A stretch of 64,000 bases of DNA from Burkholderia sp. Ax-1724 (lineage in GTDB: Bacteria; Pseudomonadota; Gammaproteobacteria; Burkholderiales; Burkholderiaceae). The position numbers and the translations under genes were made by a program. The notes beneath the pieces are model-generated. The model was not told the origin of the DNA and searched no databases. It saw only the letters and a list, made by a program, of their open reading frames with translations. Below, piece after piece: positions 11,798 to 21,483 of the stretch; the stretch's first letter is position 1, and the number at the start of each line of letters is the position of its first letter. The DNA lies in NCBI RefSeq assembly GCF_011752995.1, contig NZ_VWWL01000003.1:310001-374000 (forward strand). The letters are read 5' to 3'.

Positions 11798-11817
11798 CCT
11801 GTTCATACATACAGTGG
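11798..11817 (+). promoter_or_regulatory. LexA-binding SOS box 2 abutting box 1
   Basis: CCTGTTCATACATACAGTGG again gives CTG-N10-CAG and directly abuts box 1, ending 2 bp before the lexA ATG. Twin boxes are also found upstream of E. coli lexA. Position over the start region suggests LexA blocks both initiation and early elongation. Confidence 0.85.
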
Positions 11818-11819
11818 CC

Positions 11820-12470
11820 ATGACAAAACTCACCGCACGACAGCAGCAGGTTTTCGATCTGATCCGCCGCGCGATCGAACGCACCGGCTTTCCGCCCACC
11901 CGCGCCGAAATCGCGGCCGAACTGGGTTTCAGCTCGGCCAATTCGGCGGAAGAACATCTGCGCGCGCTGGCCCGCAAGGGCGTGATCGAGCTCGCGGCCG
12001 GCGCCTCGCGCGGCATCCGCCTGCTGTCCGGGCAGGATGATGCGCCGCACCAGTTCACGCTGCCGCACGCGGGCCTCATGCAGTTGTCGCTGCCGCTCAT
12101 CGGCCGGGTCGCGGCGGGTAGCCCGATCCTCGCGCAGGAACATATCTCGCAGCACTACGCATGCGACCCGGCGCTGTTCTCGAGCAAGCCCGACTACCTG
12201 CTGAAGGTGCGTGGCCTGTCGATGCGCGACGCGGGCATTCTCGACGGCGACCTGCTCGCGGTGCAAAAGCGCAGCGAAGCGAAGGACGGCCAGATCATCA
12301 TTGCCCGGCTCGGCGACGACGTCACGGTCAAGCGCCTGAAGCGCCGCTCGAACGGCATTGAGTTGATCGCGGAAAACCCCGATTACGAAAACATCTTCGT
12401 GGCAACCGGCAGCGCGGATTTCGCGCTGGAAGGGATCGCCGTAGGGCTGATCCGCCCGAGCGAGTTCTGA
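11820..12470 (+). CDS. lexA: LexA repressor/autopeptidase
   Basis: SOS repressor that self-cleaves when RecA filaments form. The product is 216 aa. The N-terminal winged HTH starts [20 protein letters not shown]; the cleavage Ala-Gly is in [13 protein letters not shown] near residue 97, the catalytic serine is in [11 protein letters not shown] and the catalytic lysine in VTVKRLKR. The ATG at 11820 was preferred over a GTG six bases upstream because family members start MTKL. Two SOS boxes immediately upstream indicate autoregulation. A small gene follows 87 bp downstream. Confidence 0.97.
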   Translation: MTKLTARQQQVFDLIRRAIERTGFPPTRAEIAAELGFSSANSAEEHLRALARKGVIELAAGASRGIRLLSGQDDAPHQFTLPHAGLMQLSLPLIGRVAAGSPILAQEHISQHYACDPALFSSKPDYLLKVRGLSMRDAGILDGDLLAVQKRSEAKDGQIIIARLGDDVTVKRLKRRSNGIELIAENPDYENIFVATGSADFALEGIAVGLIRPSEF

Positions 12471-12557
12471 TTGGCTGGTACGTCCGTACCGCCAGGACCG
12501 CTCGCGCCGGTTTGTCCAACCCAAGCTGCATTTACCTCGCATCGCCTGGAGAGACTC

Positions 12558-12902
12558 ATGGAACGTCTTGCCCGTCTGCTGCCTTTTCGCCAGTTCGGCC
12601 GTCTGCGCCATCTGCGCAAGCTCACGCCCTGCCCACTGATCGAAGCGCCCGCTGAGCACACGCCGTCGCTGTTCGACGAGCCCGCTTCAAGCTCCGGCTT
12701 GCCGTCGTCGTTGCCGGCATTCGCGCGCGTCTCGCTGAATTCGGGCTTGAATACGGCCGAGCCGTCGCGTCGCGCGCCGGTGCGCGTCTATCATGGGCCA
12801 TCGCGATTAATCATGGTCGGCACGATCGAGGCCGTATGCCGTATGATCGATCGCTGCATAGCCGACGAAGCCAATATGCACGGCGCGGTGTTCGAGTCCT
12901 GA
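12558..12902 (+). CDS. Small hypothetical protein downstream of lexA
   Basis: The product is 114 aa starting MERLARLLPFRQFGRLRHLR, with CTGGAGAGAC as ribosome-binding site 7 bases before the ATG. An amphipathic basic N-terminus is followed by a Ser/Pro-rich linker and a C-terminal part (VGTIEAVCRMIDRCIADEAN). I do not recognise a family. It has no separate SOS box and lies close behind lexA in the same direction, so co-transcription with lexA and SOS induction are plausible. In Pseudomonas this position holds the division inhibitor sulA, but no sequence similarity was recognised. Confidence 0.65.
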   Translation: MERLARLLPFRQFGRLRHLRKLTPCPLIEAPAEHTPSLFDEPASSSGLPSSLPAFARVSLNSGLNTAEPSRRAPVRVYHGPSRLIMVGTIEAVCRMIDRCIADEANMHGAVFES

Positions 12903-13043
12903 GCAAATTCTGAGCGAGTCCTGAATAATTTGTGAATGAACGCGGAGCGTACTTCCTGTGTTCAGGTATTCGCGTGATATTGGGATCGTTTCGTCCTCGC
13001 CGTGGTCCACGTTAGACCCAACCTGACGGGAGAGTCCGATCCG

Positions 13044-13661
13044 ATGAGAGTTCAGAAACGCATCCATGGCAGTGCCACCCGGCCACTACTTATCACGTTG
13101 ATCGTGGTCATCGTGATTGCCGCGCTAGGGTTTATTTATGCGTCGCCGTATATCGCGGTGAACAATCTCAAACGCGCGGCCGATGCGCGAGACGTGCAAA
13201 CCGTCAATTCATACGTCGACTTTCCCGCGTTACGCGACAGCCTCAAGCTGCAGGTGGCCGACATGCTGACGCGCCGGCTCGAAGCGGACGCCGGTAACAA
13301 GATAGCCACGATTGGCGCGGTGATCGGCGTGACGTTGATCGGTCCGCTCGTCGATGCCTATGCGACACCAGACGGTGTCGCGGCCCTGCTGAACGGCATG
13401 CCGCCACGCGGCACCCCGGGCGAGCAGCCGGCGGCACCGCCTGCCGCGGGCACGGAAGGCCAGCCGGCGCCACCCGCCGCAAACAACACCAATCAACCGA
13501 ATGCGGCACCGCCCGCGCGGCAAAGCACGGCCGGTTATCGCAGCCTCAATGAATTCGTCATCACGTACCGGCGCGGCGAAGGCAATGCGAACTACTCGGC
13601 CATCTTCCGCCGCGAAGGTCTGATCACGTGGAAGCTCGCCGCGATCAATCTGAACGAGTGA
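13044..13661 (+). CDS. DUF2939 family membrane-anchored protein
   Basis: The product is 205 aa: a short basic N-terminus, one membrane helix (residues 14-35, PLLITLIVVIVIAALGFIYA), then the DUF2939 core (SPYIAVNNLKRAADARDVQ, FPALRDSLKLQVADML). A Pro/Ala/Asn-rich linker (residues 125-165) separates it from a C-terminal segment ending FRREGLITWKLAAINL. DUF2939 proteins are uncharacterised envelope proteins. GGGAGAG precedes the ATG at 13044. A strong hairpin lies 23 bp after the stop. Confidence 0.8.
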   Translation: MRVQKRIHGSATRPLLITLIVVIVIAALGFIYASPYIAVNNLKRAADARDVQTVNSYVDFPALRDSLKLQVADMLTRRLEADAGNKIATIGAVIGVTLIGPLVDAYATPDGVAALLNGMPPRGTPGEQPAAPPAAGTEGQPAPPAANNTNQPNAAPPARQSTAGYRSLNEFVITYRRGEGNANYSAIFRREGLITWKLAAINLNE

Positions 13662-13684
13662 ATGGGAAGTTTGATCTGAATGGA

Positions 13685-13715
13685 CGAGTGGCCGGCTATC
13701 GTAGCCGGCCACTCG
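13685..13715 (+). terminator. Strong hairpin after DUF2939 gene
   Basis: Perfect 14-bp stem (CGAGTGGCCGGCTA) with a TCG loop, 23 bp after the stop codon. There is no T-tract, so it is either a terminator-like or a transcript-stabilising hairpin. Confidence 0.55.
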
Positions 13716-13927
13716 ACAGGATGCGACAAGCGTTTCGATACGCCCGGCGCTGTTCGATACCGCATCGAGGTCTTTCAATGGCGCTCGCCGTTATTCAGGC
13801 CGTCATTCAGACCTTCGTGCAAGCCCTCATTCAGACCGGCACGCAACGAGCCGCACGCGTCAACTCTCATGCACGATCGCGCCATGTCGAAATCCCGCGC
13901 GTGATCGTGCCTCATCTTGCATAAGCA

Positions 13928-13947
13928 AGCGTTGCTCAGGCAACGCT
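13928..13947 (-). terminator. Hairpin downstream of the universal stress protein gene
   Basis: 8-bp stem AGCGTTGC/GCAACGCT with a TCAG loop, 18 bp beyond the minus-strand stop at 13966. No long T-tract follows. Nothing else is seen in 13716-13965 except a loose GCACGATC inverted repeat at 13871-13910. Confidence 0.45.
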
Positions 13948-13965
13948 CATCGGTACATCACCGCG

Positions 13966-14430
13966 TCAGGCCGCGGCCTGCTGCTGCTCCTGCACCGACG
14001 AACACGCGACCAGAATGCTGCACGACACGCGATCGAGCAGCGGCGTATTACCCGCGCCCATCCACCAGCGCGACAAGCCGGTCCGGCAGCGATGACCGAC
14101 CACCACGAGATCGACCTGCAACTCATTGGCGAGATTGGCGATCTCGTCGATCGGATGGCCGAACGCGAAATGCCCTTGTGCGTTCACGCCGCGCTCGGTC
14201 AGCCAGTTCACGCCCTCCTGCAGAATCTCGCGGGCGGTTTTTTCGAAGCTGCCACAGGCCACGTCGGTCAACAGGCCCGCGCTTTGCGCGATGCTGGAAC
14301 GCATGTCGACCACCGACAGCAAATGCGTTTCCGCCTTCAGGTCCAACGCCAGATCGGCGCCGCAACGCAGGGCTTTACGGCCTTCGCGCGAGCCGTCGTA
14401 GCACAACAGGATTTTCTGGTAGCTCGCCAT
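13966..14430 (-). CDS. Universal stress protein UspA family
   Basis: The product is 154 aa with the Usp fold: start MASYQKILLCYDGSREGRKA with the N-terminal nucleotide-binding aspartate (CYDGS), and the C-terminal ATP-binding motif GHRCRTGLSRWWMGA near residue 125 (G-2x-G-9x-G type). Two consecutive ATGs occur; the second at 14430 has the better spacing from GGGAG. Stress-induced cytoplasmic protein of unspecified partner; monocistronic. Confidence 0.88.
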   Translation of the reverse strand: MASYQKILLCYDGSREGRKALRCGADLALDLKAETHLLSVVDMRSSIAQSAGLLTDVACGSFEKTAREILQEGVNWLTERGVNAQGHFAFGHPIDEIANLANELQVDLVVVGHRCRTGLSRWWMGAGNTPLLDRVSCSILVACSSVQEQQQAAA

Positions 14431-14830
14431 CATTTTCTCCCTTCGCGCGGAAAGCGCGGTCTGAGTCAATCATGGTGCGCCGCAATTCAGCTTGCAAGAG
14501 ATGGAAAACGCTAAGTGCGTAGTCGCTACAGGTTAATGCAGGCCGCACGGACGTTGCGGCGGCATCGGCCCGGTTTTGCACGCAAATATGGCAGCGCAAA
14601 AAATATCGCGTGGCGTGGCGACGCTCCGTTCAGCGTCGCCCCCGAGCATCGATTCCCCAGCACGATAGGTGCCTGAAGGATGTCCAACACGCGTCTACGC
14701 CCAACAGGGCTGCAGGCGTCTTCGCTCGACAATGCCCTAGAATGGACTGCTTTCGTAGCCGTTGCGGCCATCCGCGCGCACCGCGTCCATTGCCTGCCGT
14801 AGCGTGTTCTTCCGGAGCCTTCATCGATCC
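14431..14830. other. Intergenic region between usp and nodI-like genes
   Basis: No gene seen in 400 bp. A 9-bp hairpin (GGCGACGCT/AGCGTCGCC, loop CCGTTC) occurs at 14617-14640 without a T-tract. The region presumably carries the divergent promoters of the flanking genes. Confidence 0.5.
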
Positions 14831-15745
14831 ATGCCTGCCGCCCCTATCGAATTCCATCAGGTCAGGAAAAGCTACGGCGAAAAAACGGTCGTCGATGGAT
14901 TGTCGTTCCATGTCAATGCGGGCGAATGCTTCGGCCTGCTCGGCCCCAACGGCGCGGGCAAGACCACGACCTTGCGCATGCTGCTCGGCATCGCGTCGCC
15001 CGATGCCGGCGAAATCCGCCTGTGCGGCGAGCCGATTCCGGGCCGTGCGCGCGTGGCGCGGGCGCGCGTCGGCGTGGTGCCGCAGTTCGACAACCTCGAT
15101 CCCGATTTCACGGTGCGCGAAAACCTGCTCGTGTTCGGCCGCTACTTTGGCTTGAGCGCCGCGCAATGCCGCGCGGCCGTGCCCGGACTGCTCGAATTCG
15201 CGCGGCTCGAAAGCAAGGCGGACGCACGCGTGAGCGAACTGTCGGGCGGCATGAAGCGGCGCCTCACGCTTGCGCGTGCGCTCATCAACGACCCCGACGT
15301 GCTGATCATGGACGAGCCGACCACCGGGCTCGATCCGCAGGCGCGGCATCTGATCTGGGAGCGGTTGCGCTCGCTGCTCGCGCGCGGCAAAACCATCCTG
15401 CTGACCACGCACTTCATGGAAGAAGCCGAGCGGCTATGTCATCGGCTCTGCGTGATCGAGGAAGGACGCAAGATCGCCGAGGGCGCGCCGAGCGAGTTGA
15501 TCGCCTCCGAGATCGGCTGCGACGTGATCGAGATCTACGGCCCCGACCCGCTTGCGTTGCGCGACGAACTCGCGCCGCTCGCCGAGCGAACCGAGATCAG
15601 CGGCGAAACCCTGTTCTGCTACGTGAACGACGCGCAGCCTGTGCATGCGCGGCTCAAGCAGCGCGCCGATCTGCGCTATCTGCATCGGCCGGCGAATCTC
15701 GAAGACGTGTTTTTGCGGCTCACGGGCCGCGAGATGCAGGATTGA
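14831..15745 (+). CDS. nodI: NodI-family ABC transporter ATP-binding protein
   Basis: ATPase of an ABC-2 exporter of the NodI/NodJ type; in rhizobia this exports lipochito-oligosaccharides, but in non-nodulating Burkholderiaceae the substrate is unknown. The product is 304 aa: Walker [17 protein letters not shown], the subgroup-typical [19 protein letters not shown], signature [15 protein letters not shown], Walker [14 protein letters not shown]. The ATG at 14831 follows a poor Shine-Dalgarno, but the alternative at 14762 adds unrelated sequence. Its permease follows 202 bp downstream. Confidence 0.88.
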   Translation: MPAAPIEFHQVRKSYGEKTVVDGLSFHVNAGECFGLLGPNGAGKTTTLRMLLGIASPDAGEIRLCGEPIPGRARVARARVGVVPQFDNLDPDFTVRENLLVFGRYFGLSAAQCRAAVPGLLEFARLESKADARVSELSGGMKRRLTLARALINDPDVLIMDEPTTGLDPQARHLIWERLRSLLARGKTILLTTHFMEEAERLCHRLCVIEEGRKIAEGAPSELIASEIGCDVIEIYGPDPLALRDELAPLAERTEISGETLFCYVNDAQPVHARLKQRADLRYLHRPANLEDVFLRLTGREMQD

Positions 15746-15947
15746 GAACGCGCATCGAAACGAGGCGTCGAAACATGCCCGGCACGCAAGGCATAAGCAG
15801 CCGCGACGTCGCACAATAGATGCGGCAACCGGACAGGAACCGCAAACAAGGGACGCCACCGAGAAAATCGCGCAAAGCAGGCACGGACCAGGCACAAGGC
15901 AGGCACCCGGCAAACCCCGGGCACGCGAGAACAACCCGAGACACCTC

Positions 15948-16775
15948 ATGGACGCACGCACCTACGAAACCCACGGCGGCACGCCTTCGGCACAGGAACC
16001 GTTCGCCGCTTTCCCCGCCAACGCCGTGAACTGGATCGCGGTGTGGCGCCGCAACTATCTGGTCTGGAAGAAGCTCGCGCTTGCGTCGATGTTCGGCAAT
16101 CTCGCCGACCCGATGATCTATCTGTTCGGGCTCGGCCTCGGACTCGGGCTGATGGTCGGGCACGTCGACGGCGTCTCGTACATCGCGTTTCTCGCGGCGG
16201 GCACGGTCGCTTCGAGCGTGATGATGTCGGCGAGTTTCGAGTCGATGTATTCGGGCTTTTCGCGCATGCACGTGCAGCGCACGTGGGAAGCGATCATGCA
16301 CACGCCGCTCACGCTCGGTGATATCGTGCTCGGCGAGGTGATCTGGGCAGCCAGCAAGTCGATGCTGTCGGGCGCCGCGATCATGCTCGTGGCCGGCGTG
16401 CTCGGCTACGCGGGCTTTCCATCGATGTTGCTCGGCTTGCCGGTCATCGTGCTGGCCGGTCTCGCCTTCGCCAGCATCGCGATGATCGTGACGGCACTCG
16501 CGCCGTCGTACGACTTTTTCATGTTCTATCAGACGCTCGTGCTCACGCCGATGCTGCTGCTCTCGGGCGTGTTCTTTCCGACCTCGCAACTGCCTGCCGC
16601 CGCGCAGGCCGCGACCGGCGCGTTGCCGCTCGCGCATGCGGTCGAACTGATGCGCCCGGTCATGCTCGGGCGGCCGGTCGCTCACGCGCTGTGGCACGCG
16701 GGCGTGCTGGCCGCGTATGCGGTGGGTGGCTTCGTCGTAGCCGCGATTCTGTTTCGCCGCAGGATGATGAAGTAG
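15948..16775 (+). CDS. nodJ: NodJ-family ABC-2 type permease
   Basis: Membrane partner of the upstream NodI-like ATPase. The product is 275 aa with six predicted helices beginning after residue 45 and the ABC-2 family segment [19 protein letters not shown] near residue 115. It ends with the basic tail FRRRMMK. The ATG at 15948 was chosen because the upstream open frame is Arg-rich non-homologous sequence, although the spacer to nodI (202 bp) is longer than in most such operons. Export of a glycolipid or polysaccharide is possible but unproven. Confidence 0.86.
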   Translation: MDARTYETHGGTPSAQEPFAAFPANAVNWIAVWRRNYLVWKKLALASMFGNLADPMIYLFGLGLGLGLMVGHVDGVSYIAFLAAGTVASSVMMSASFESMYSGFSRMHVQRTWEAIMHTPLTLGDIVLGEVIWAASKSMLSGAAIMLVAGVLGYAGFPSMLLGLPVIVLAGLAFASIAMIVTALAPSYDFFMFYQTLVLTPMLLLSGVFFPTSQLPAAAQAATGALPLAHAVELMRPVMLGRPVAHALWHAGVLAAYAVGGFVVAAILFRRRMMK

Positions 16776-16931
16776 GCCGAGTGCGGCAAGCCGCGGCCCC
16801 CACTCCGTGGAACCCTGCACGTCACGCCAGGCAAGAAACGTGAGCCACCCGTGCAAGGCATCGGGCACGCGCGATGCTGTCCGCGCGCGGGGTTGAACCG
16901 CAGCGCTCCCGCGCCTCAGTCTGGCTCCCGA

Positions 16932-17354
16932 TCAATCCTCGTCATCGGTCCACGGAATATCGACGTCCGAGATAAACGCGACCGTCGCGAACGGTCCTCC
17001 CTCATGACGTCCGATCTTGCCGTCGGCGCGCTGCCACTCGACGCGGAACACCGTGCCCGGATCGTCGGCGATAAGCCGCACCGTGCGCACTTCGTCGGGA
17101 TCGGTATCCTCGACCGGACCGTCGAGCGAAATCAGCAATGCCTGCGGCCACAAACCATCGGCGGGATCGTAGATCCTGTCGCCGTCGTGGATCAACGTGA
17201 AGGCTTCCACGCCGATGGTCGCCGACGCATCGACGATCATCTTGGCCAGCGCGCGCAACAACGCGGTTGCGCGTGCCGAGTTCGCCTGACGGATCGCCAG
17301 ATCGCCGCGCGTCAGCGCCTGTTCGAGTTTGGGATTGGTTTTTTGCTGCGCCAT
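16932..17354 (-). CDS. Conserved-looking hypothetical cytoplasmic protein
   Basis: The product is 140 aa, acidic, starting MAQQKTNPKLEQALTRGDLA and ending DIPWTDDED. No membrane segment, signal peptide or recognised domain. The N-terminal half is helical; the C-terminal half looks like beta strands. Codon use is typical of the window (strong GC3 bias), supporting a real gene. It sits alone on the minus strand between nodJ and the M20 peptidase gene. Confidence 0.7.
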   Translation of the reverse strand: MAQQKTNPKLEQALTRGDLAIRQANSARATALLRALAKMIVDASATIGVEAFTLIHDGDRIYDPADGLWPQALLISLDGPVEDTDPDEVRTVRLIADDPGTVFRVEWQRADGKIGRHEGGPFATVAFISDVDIPWTDDED

Positions 17355-17765
17355 TCGATGTCCTGGTCCTATTGCTCTGTTGTGAGCGAACGCCTCGTAC
17401 CGATGAGGGTGCGCGCTTCTTGTCCGGGTCGATATCCGCCGTCGATGTGCATTGCAGCATCGCGGGCGGACGGCGTTACCGTGCTGCCTCTGCGTGGTTC
17501 TTCCGCGAGCTTCCTGAGTTATCTCTGCGCCGTTTTTCGTGACCTTTTACGCAATGCATTGTCGAGGGATGCCGCTGTCCACCACAGTGTAGGCCGTGAT
17601 TCGGCATCCTGGAGAACATTTGCCGTTGGGTGTCGCACATGGCCATGCGGCCATTGTGACAAAAAAGCCCGGCTTCTAGAATCGCTCTCAATGACAGGGC
17701 ATGACACGCATGACGATCTCGTCAGCCTCCCGAGCCATCCAGCCCACCCCGCATCGGAGACATCC
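17355..17765. other. Divergent intergenic region without recognised gene
   Basis: About 410 bp between two divergent genes, with lower GC near 17500-17690. No gene or clear promoter pair recognised. An in-frame ATG at 17691 could extend the M20 peptidase by 25 residues. Confidence 0.45.
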
Positions 17766-19226
17766 ATGAGTCGCAACGAGGCGATCGAGCACGCAACCCG
17801 GCATTTCGAATCCGGCGCCTTTCTCGCCGACCTGAACCGCCGCGTCGGCTTTCGCACCGAGAGCGAGGAAAGCGGTCGCGACGCGCTGCTGCGGTCCTAT
17901 CTGAGCGACGAAATCGCGCCCGAAGCCGCGCGCCTCGGGTTCCAGACGCGCATCGTCGATAACCCGGTGAACGGCTTCGGACCGTTCCTGATCGCGAACC
18001 GTCATGAAGGCGACGCTCTGCCGACCGTGCTGATCTACGGCCACGGCGACGTCGTGCGCGGCTACGACAGCCAGTGGCGCGCGCCGCTCACGCCGTGGGC
18101 CGTGACCGTCGAAGGCGAACGCTGGTTCGGCCGCGGCACCGCCGACAACAAAGGCCAGCACACGATCAACCTCGCCGCGCTCGCGAGCGTGCGCGAGGCG
18201 CGCGGCGGCAAGCTCGGCTTCAACGCGAAGCTGCTGATCGAGATGGGCGAGGAAACCGGCTCGCCGGGGCTCGATGCGATCTGCCGCGCGCAGCGCGACG
18301 AACTGGCCGCCGACGTGCTGATCGCCTCCGACGGCCCGCGTCTCGCCGCGCACCGCCCGACCGTGTTCCTCGGCTCGCGCGGCGCGGTCAATTTCAGGCT
18401 GTCGCTGAACCTGCGCGACGGCGCGCACCATTCGGGCAATTGGGGCGGCCTGCTGCGCAATCCGGCCACCGTGCTCGCGAGTGCGCTCGCGAGTCTCGTC
18501 GATGCGCGCGGCGTGATCGCGGTCGCAGGCTTGCGTCCGCCGCCGATTCCCGAGGCCGTGCGCCGCGCGCTCGCCGACATCGCAGTGGGCGGCGGCCCCG
18601 GCGACCCGGCCATCGACGACAACTGGGGCGAGCCGGGTCTCACGGCGCCCGAGCGTGTGTTCGGCTGGAACAGCGTCGAGGTGCTCGCGTTCAAGGCCGG
18701 CAATCCCGAGAACCCGGTCAACGCGATTCCGCCGGCGGCGTTCGCGGTTTGCCAGCTGCGCTTCGTGGTCGGCACCGATTGGGAGAACCTCGGCCAGCAT
18801 CTGCGCGCTCATCTCGACGCGCATGGTTTTCAGCTCGTCGAACTCGACGTCGAACGCGGCGCGCCGGCCACGCGCCTGAATCCGGACGACCCGTGGGTCG
18901 AATGGGCGATCGCGTCGCTCGAACGGACCACGGGCAAGAAAACCGCGGTGCTGCCGAACCTCGGCGGCACGTTGCCCAACGACGTATTCGCCGACACGCT
19001 CGGTCTGCCGACGATCTGGGTGCCGCATTCGTACCCGGCCTGCTCGCAGCATGCGCCGAACGAGCATCTGCTTAGCCCGGTCGTGCGCGAGGGATTGCGG
19101 ATGATGGCGGGACTGTTCTGGGATCTCGGCGAGAATGCGCCGCATGGGGCGACGCGCGAACCGACGCATGAGTCGACGCATGAGCCCAGGAACGCAGCGG
19201 CAGATGCAGCGAGGGCCGCGGGCTGA
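17766..19226 (+). CDS. M20 family metallopeptidase / deacylase
   Basis: Zinc-dependent amidohydrolase or peptidase of the M20 (ArgE/DapE/ACY1) family. The product is 486 aa. Metal and catalytic motifs in order: YGHGDVV (His and Asp ligand region), GRGTADNKGQ (bridging Asp), EMGEETGSPG (catalytic Glu and ligand Glu), and the C-terminal PHSYPACSQHAPNEH carrying the last His. The dimerisation domain lies between about residues 200 and 330. The tail after the last motif is a low-complexity run of Thr/His/Glu. Substrate unknown. Confidence 0.9.
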   Translation: MSRNEAIEHATRHFESGAFLADLNRRVGFRTESEESGRDALLRSYLSDEIAPEAARLGFQTRIVDNPVNGFGPFLIANRHEGDALPTVLIYGHGDVVRGYDSQWRAPLTPWAVTVEGERWFGRGTADNKGQHTINLAALASVREARGGKLGFNAKLLIEMGEETGSPGLDAICRAQRDELAADVLIASDGPRLAAHRPTVFLGSRGAVNFRLSLNLRDGAHHSGNWGGLLRNPATVLASALASLVDARGVIAVAGLRPPPIPEAVRRALADIAVGGGPGDPAIDDNWGEPGLTAPERVFGWNSVEVLAFKAGNPENPVNAIPPAAFAVCQLRFVVGTDWENLGQHLRAHLDAHGFQLVELDVERGAPATRLNPDDPWVEWAIASLERTTGKKTAVLPNLGGTLPNDVFADTLGLPTIWVPHSYPACSQHAPNEHLLSPVVREGLRMMAGLFWDLGENAPHGATREPTHESTHEPRNAAADAARAAG

Positions 19227-19305
19227 AACAGCTTCACGGGCGTGTTCCGGCAGACCAGCCCGGCCCACCGGAACACGCAGCGCTCACCTCGCCCTCACCT
19301 CACGC

Positions 19306-20358
19306 TCAAGGCGCCGGGCTCGGCTGCAATTCATGCAGCTGGTCGATTTCCGCCAGCGCTTCCGCCGACAGCGTCACCTGCGCGCTCGCGATGTTTTCCT
19401 TCAACTGCTCGAGCGAGGTCGCGCCGACCAGGGTACTCGTCACGAACGGGCGGCTGTTGACGAACGCGAGCGCGAACTGCGCGGGCGACAGGCCGTGACG
19501 CTTCGCGAGTTCGACGTAGCGCGAGGTCGCCTGCATGGCCTGCGGCTTGCTGTAGCGCTGGAAACGTTCGAACTGCGTGATGCGCGCGCCGGCCGGACGC
19601 GCGCCGCCTTCGTACTTGCCCGACAGCCAGCCGAACGCGAGCGGCGAATACGCGAGCAGGCCGATGCCATCGCGATGCGCGAACTCGGACAGGCCCGCTT
19701 CGTAGGTACGGTTCACGAGGTTGTACGGATTCTGGACGCTGACGATGCGCGGCAGGCCGAACTTTTCGGCCGCGCGCAGGAATTGCGCGACGCCCCACGG
19801 CGTTTCGTTCGACACGCCGATGTGACGCACCTTGCCTTGCTTGACGAAGTCGGCGAGCACCGCGAGCGTCTCTTCGATCGGCACCGTGTACGCGTCGTCG
19901 ACCCACGGATACAGGGGGCGGCCGAACGTCATCGTGCTGCGATCGGGCCAGTGCATCTGATACAGATCGACGTAGTCCGTCTGCAGACGCTTGAGGCTGC
20001 CGTCGAGCGCCTCGGTCAGATTCTTGCGATCGAACTGGTTGGCCTCGCCGCGAATATGGCGCGGGTTATGCGGTTGACGCGCGGGCCCGGTGATCTTGGT
20101 GGCGAGCACGATCTTCTCGCGCATGCTGCCGTGCTGCGCGAGCCACGTGCCGATGTAGCGCTCGGTCGAGCCCTGCGTTTCAGCGCGCGGCGGCACCGGA
20201 TACATTTCAGCAGTGTCGATCAGATTGACGCCGTGATCGAGCGCGTAGTCGATCTGCGCATGCGCTTCCTGTTCGGTGTTCTGCTCGCCCCACGTCATGG
20301 TGCCGAGACCGATCTGGCTGACTTTCACGTCGGAGTCACCGAGTCTGCGGTATTCCAT
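19306..20358 (-). CDS. tas: Tas-like NADP-dependent aldo/keto reductase
   Basis: The product is 350 aa, close in length to E. coli Tas (346). TIM-barrel oxidoreductase: start MEYRRLGDSDVKVSQIGLGT, catalytic DTAEMYP (Asp, Tyr), VLATKITG (Lys) and YQMHWPDR (His), and a C-terminal NADP-binding segment near FVTSTLVGATSLEQLKENI. The exact substrate is not known; E. coli Tas complements a prephenate dehydrogenase defect. Convergent with the M20 gene. Confidence 0.9.
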   Translation of the reverse strand: MEYRRLGDSDVKVSQIGLGTMTWGEQNTEQEAHAQIDYALDHGVNLIDTAEMYPVPPRAETQGSTERYIGTWLAQHGSMREKIVLATKITGPARQPHNPRHIRGEANQFDRKNLTEALDGSLKRLQTDYVDLYQMHWPDRSTMTFGRPLYPWVDDAYTVPIEETLAVLADFVKQGKVRHIGVSNETPWGVAQFLRAAEKFGLPRIVSVQNPYNLVNRTYEAGLSEFAHRDGIGLLAYSPLAFGWLSGKYEGGARPAGARITQFERFQRYSKPQAMQATSRYVELAKRHGLSPAQFALAFVNSRPFVTSTLVGATSLEQLKENIASAQVTLSAEALAEIDQLHELQPSPAP

Positions 20359-20582
20359 CTAGCTTGTCCTGTCGAATAGATGAACGGAAAGCGCAGACGT
20401 TACCATGCCGGCGCCCTGCCTGCAGCACGGCTAGAATACGGTGCCTACGCGGAATCCAAGCCGGACCGGCGCTGCCGGGCCTCGATGGTCGTGCTCGCGG
20501 CCGCGCCTCGGGCCCGATCCTTCGCGGCGCGCTTCATGAACCTCGCGCCGGCTTCCCGGCAATTACCCCGCATGAATCCGCC

Positions 20583-20807
20583 ATGAATCCCGAACAACTC
20601 GAACTGCTGGTCACGCGCGTGATGCCCTTCGGCAAATACAAGGGCCGCGTGATTGCCGATCTGCCTGGCCACTATTTGAACTGGTTCGCGAGCCAGGGCT
20701 TTCCGCCTGGCGAAATCGGCCGTCTGCTCGCGTTGATGCAGGAGATCGATCACAACGGTCTGAAGCCGTTGCTCGATCCATTGCGCAAGCGCGAAGCGGG
20801 CGCTTAG
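20583..20807 (+). CDS. DUF3820 family small protein
   Basis: The product is 74 aa starting MNPEQLELLVTRVMPFGKYK and containing the family pattern MPFGKYKGR...LPGHYLNWF...GFP. DUF3820 proteins are short, often phage- or nuclease-associated, of unknown role. The start at 20583 coincides with the family start; the upstream open frame is unrelated. Confidence 0.85.
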   Translation: MNPEQLELLVTRVMPFGKYKGRVIADLPGHYLNWFASQGFPPGEIGRLLALMQEIDHNGLKPLLDPLRKREAGA

Positions 20808-21031
20808 GCACGGTTCGGGCGTCGCCTCGGGGAAACGTTAAAGCACTATTGAAGCGACGTTGAAGCGACATTAAGGCAGCGCCGGACATACGCCGGCACC
20901 CTCGCGTCGAAAGCCATCCGGAGCGCCGTGAAGCCCCGCTGAAAGTCGCCTTGCAGGCCCGCTGCAAGCAAAGCGGCGCCGTACAAATTTATACAGTCTT
21001 TTTCTTGCGTGTCGCGAGTGCGTAGCCTTTA

Positions 21032-21412
21032 ATGCGCATAAGTCATCGCGCGATGAAGCTCGCCGCACGAGTGAAATGGAGCGAACCGCTCGCTGCCTCG
21101 CACTCGCCGCTCTCGGCTTCCGGCTTCGCGCGCGACACCTCCGACCGCGCGATTGCCTGCCTGTCCATGCCCGCATTCAATCTGTCCGCCCTGCTTGAAT
21201 TTATCGGTCACGATCTGTCGCCCGTGCGCGCGGTCATCGTGTTCTTCGTGATCGGCTATGTGATCGTCGGGCTGCCCGTGCATTTCCGCCAGGGCGCGGC
21301 ATCGCGCGATATCTGGGGCACGGCGGCCGGCGTGACGATGGCCGCGCTCTACGCGGCGTTCATCGTCGGCGTGTACCCTGCGCTGCATCACGCGGCGGCG
21401 ATCGCGCGTTGA
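21032..21412 (+). CDS. Small two-helix membrane protein, unknown function
   Basis: The product is 126 aa from the ATG at 21032. Two strong membrane helices occur (about residues 65-83 AVIVFFVIGYVIVGLPV and 97-120). The first 45 residues are charged and poorly conserved in character, so the true start may be the ATG at 21167 (81 aa, MPAFNLSALLEFIGHDLSP). Neither start has a good ribosome-binding site. Family not recognised. Confidence 0.6.
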   Translation: MRISHRAMKLAARVKWSEPLAASHSPLSASGFARDTSDRAIACLSMPAFNLSALLEFIGHDLSPVRAVIVFFVIGYVIVGLPVHFRQGAASRDIWGTAAGVTMAALYAAFIVGVYPALHHAAAIAR

Positions 21413-21436
21413 CGCGCGCTACGTTTTTATCCGCTC

Positions 21437-21462
21437 GTGCCGGTGCCGGTGCCGGTGCCGGT
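21437..21462. repeat. Hexanucleotide GTGCCG microsatellite
   Basis: Four exact GTGCCG units plus GT lie in the 71-bp spacer between two convergent genes. Non-coding, a slippage-prone tract. Confidence 0.8.
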
Positions 21463-21483
21463 CGTGTTCGCTGCGTGCCGGGA

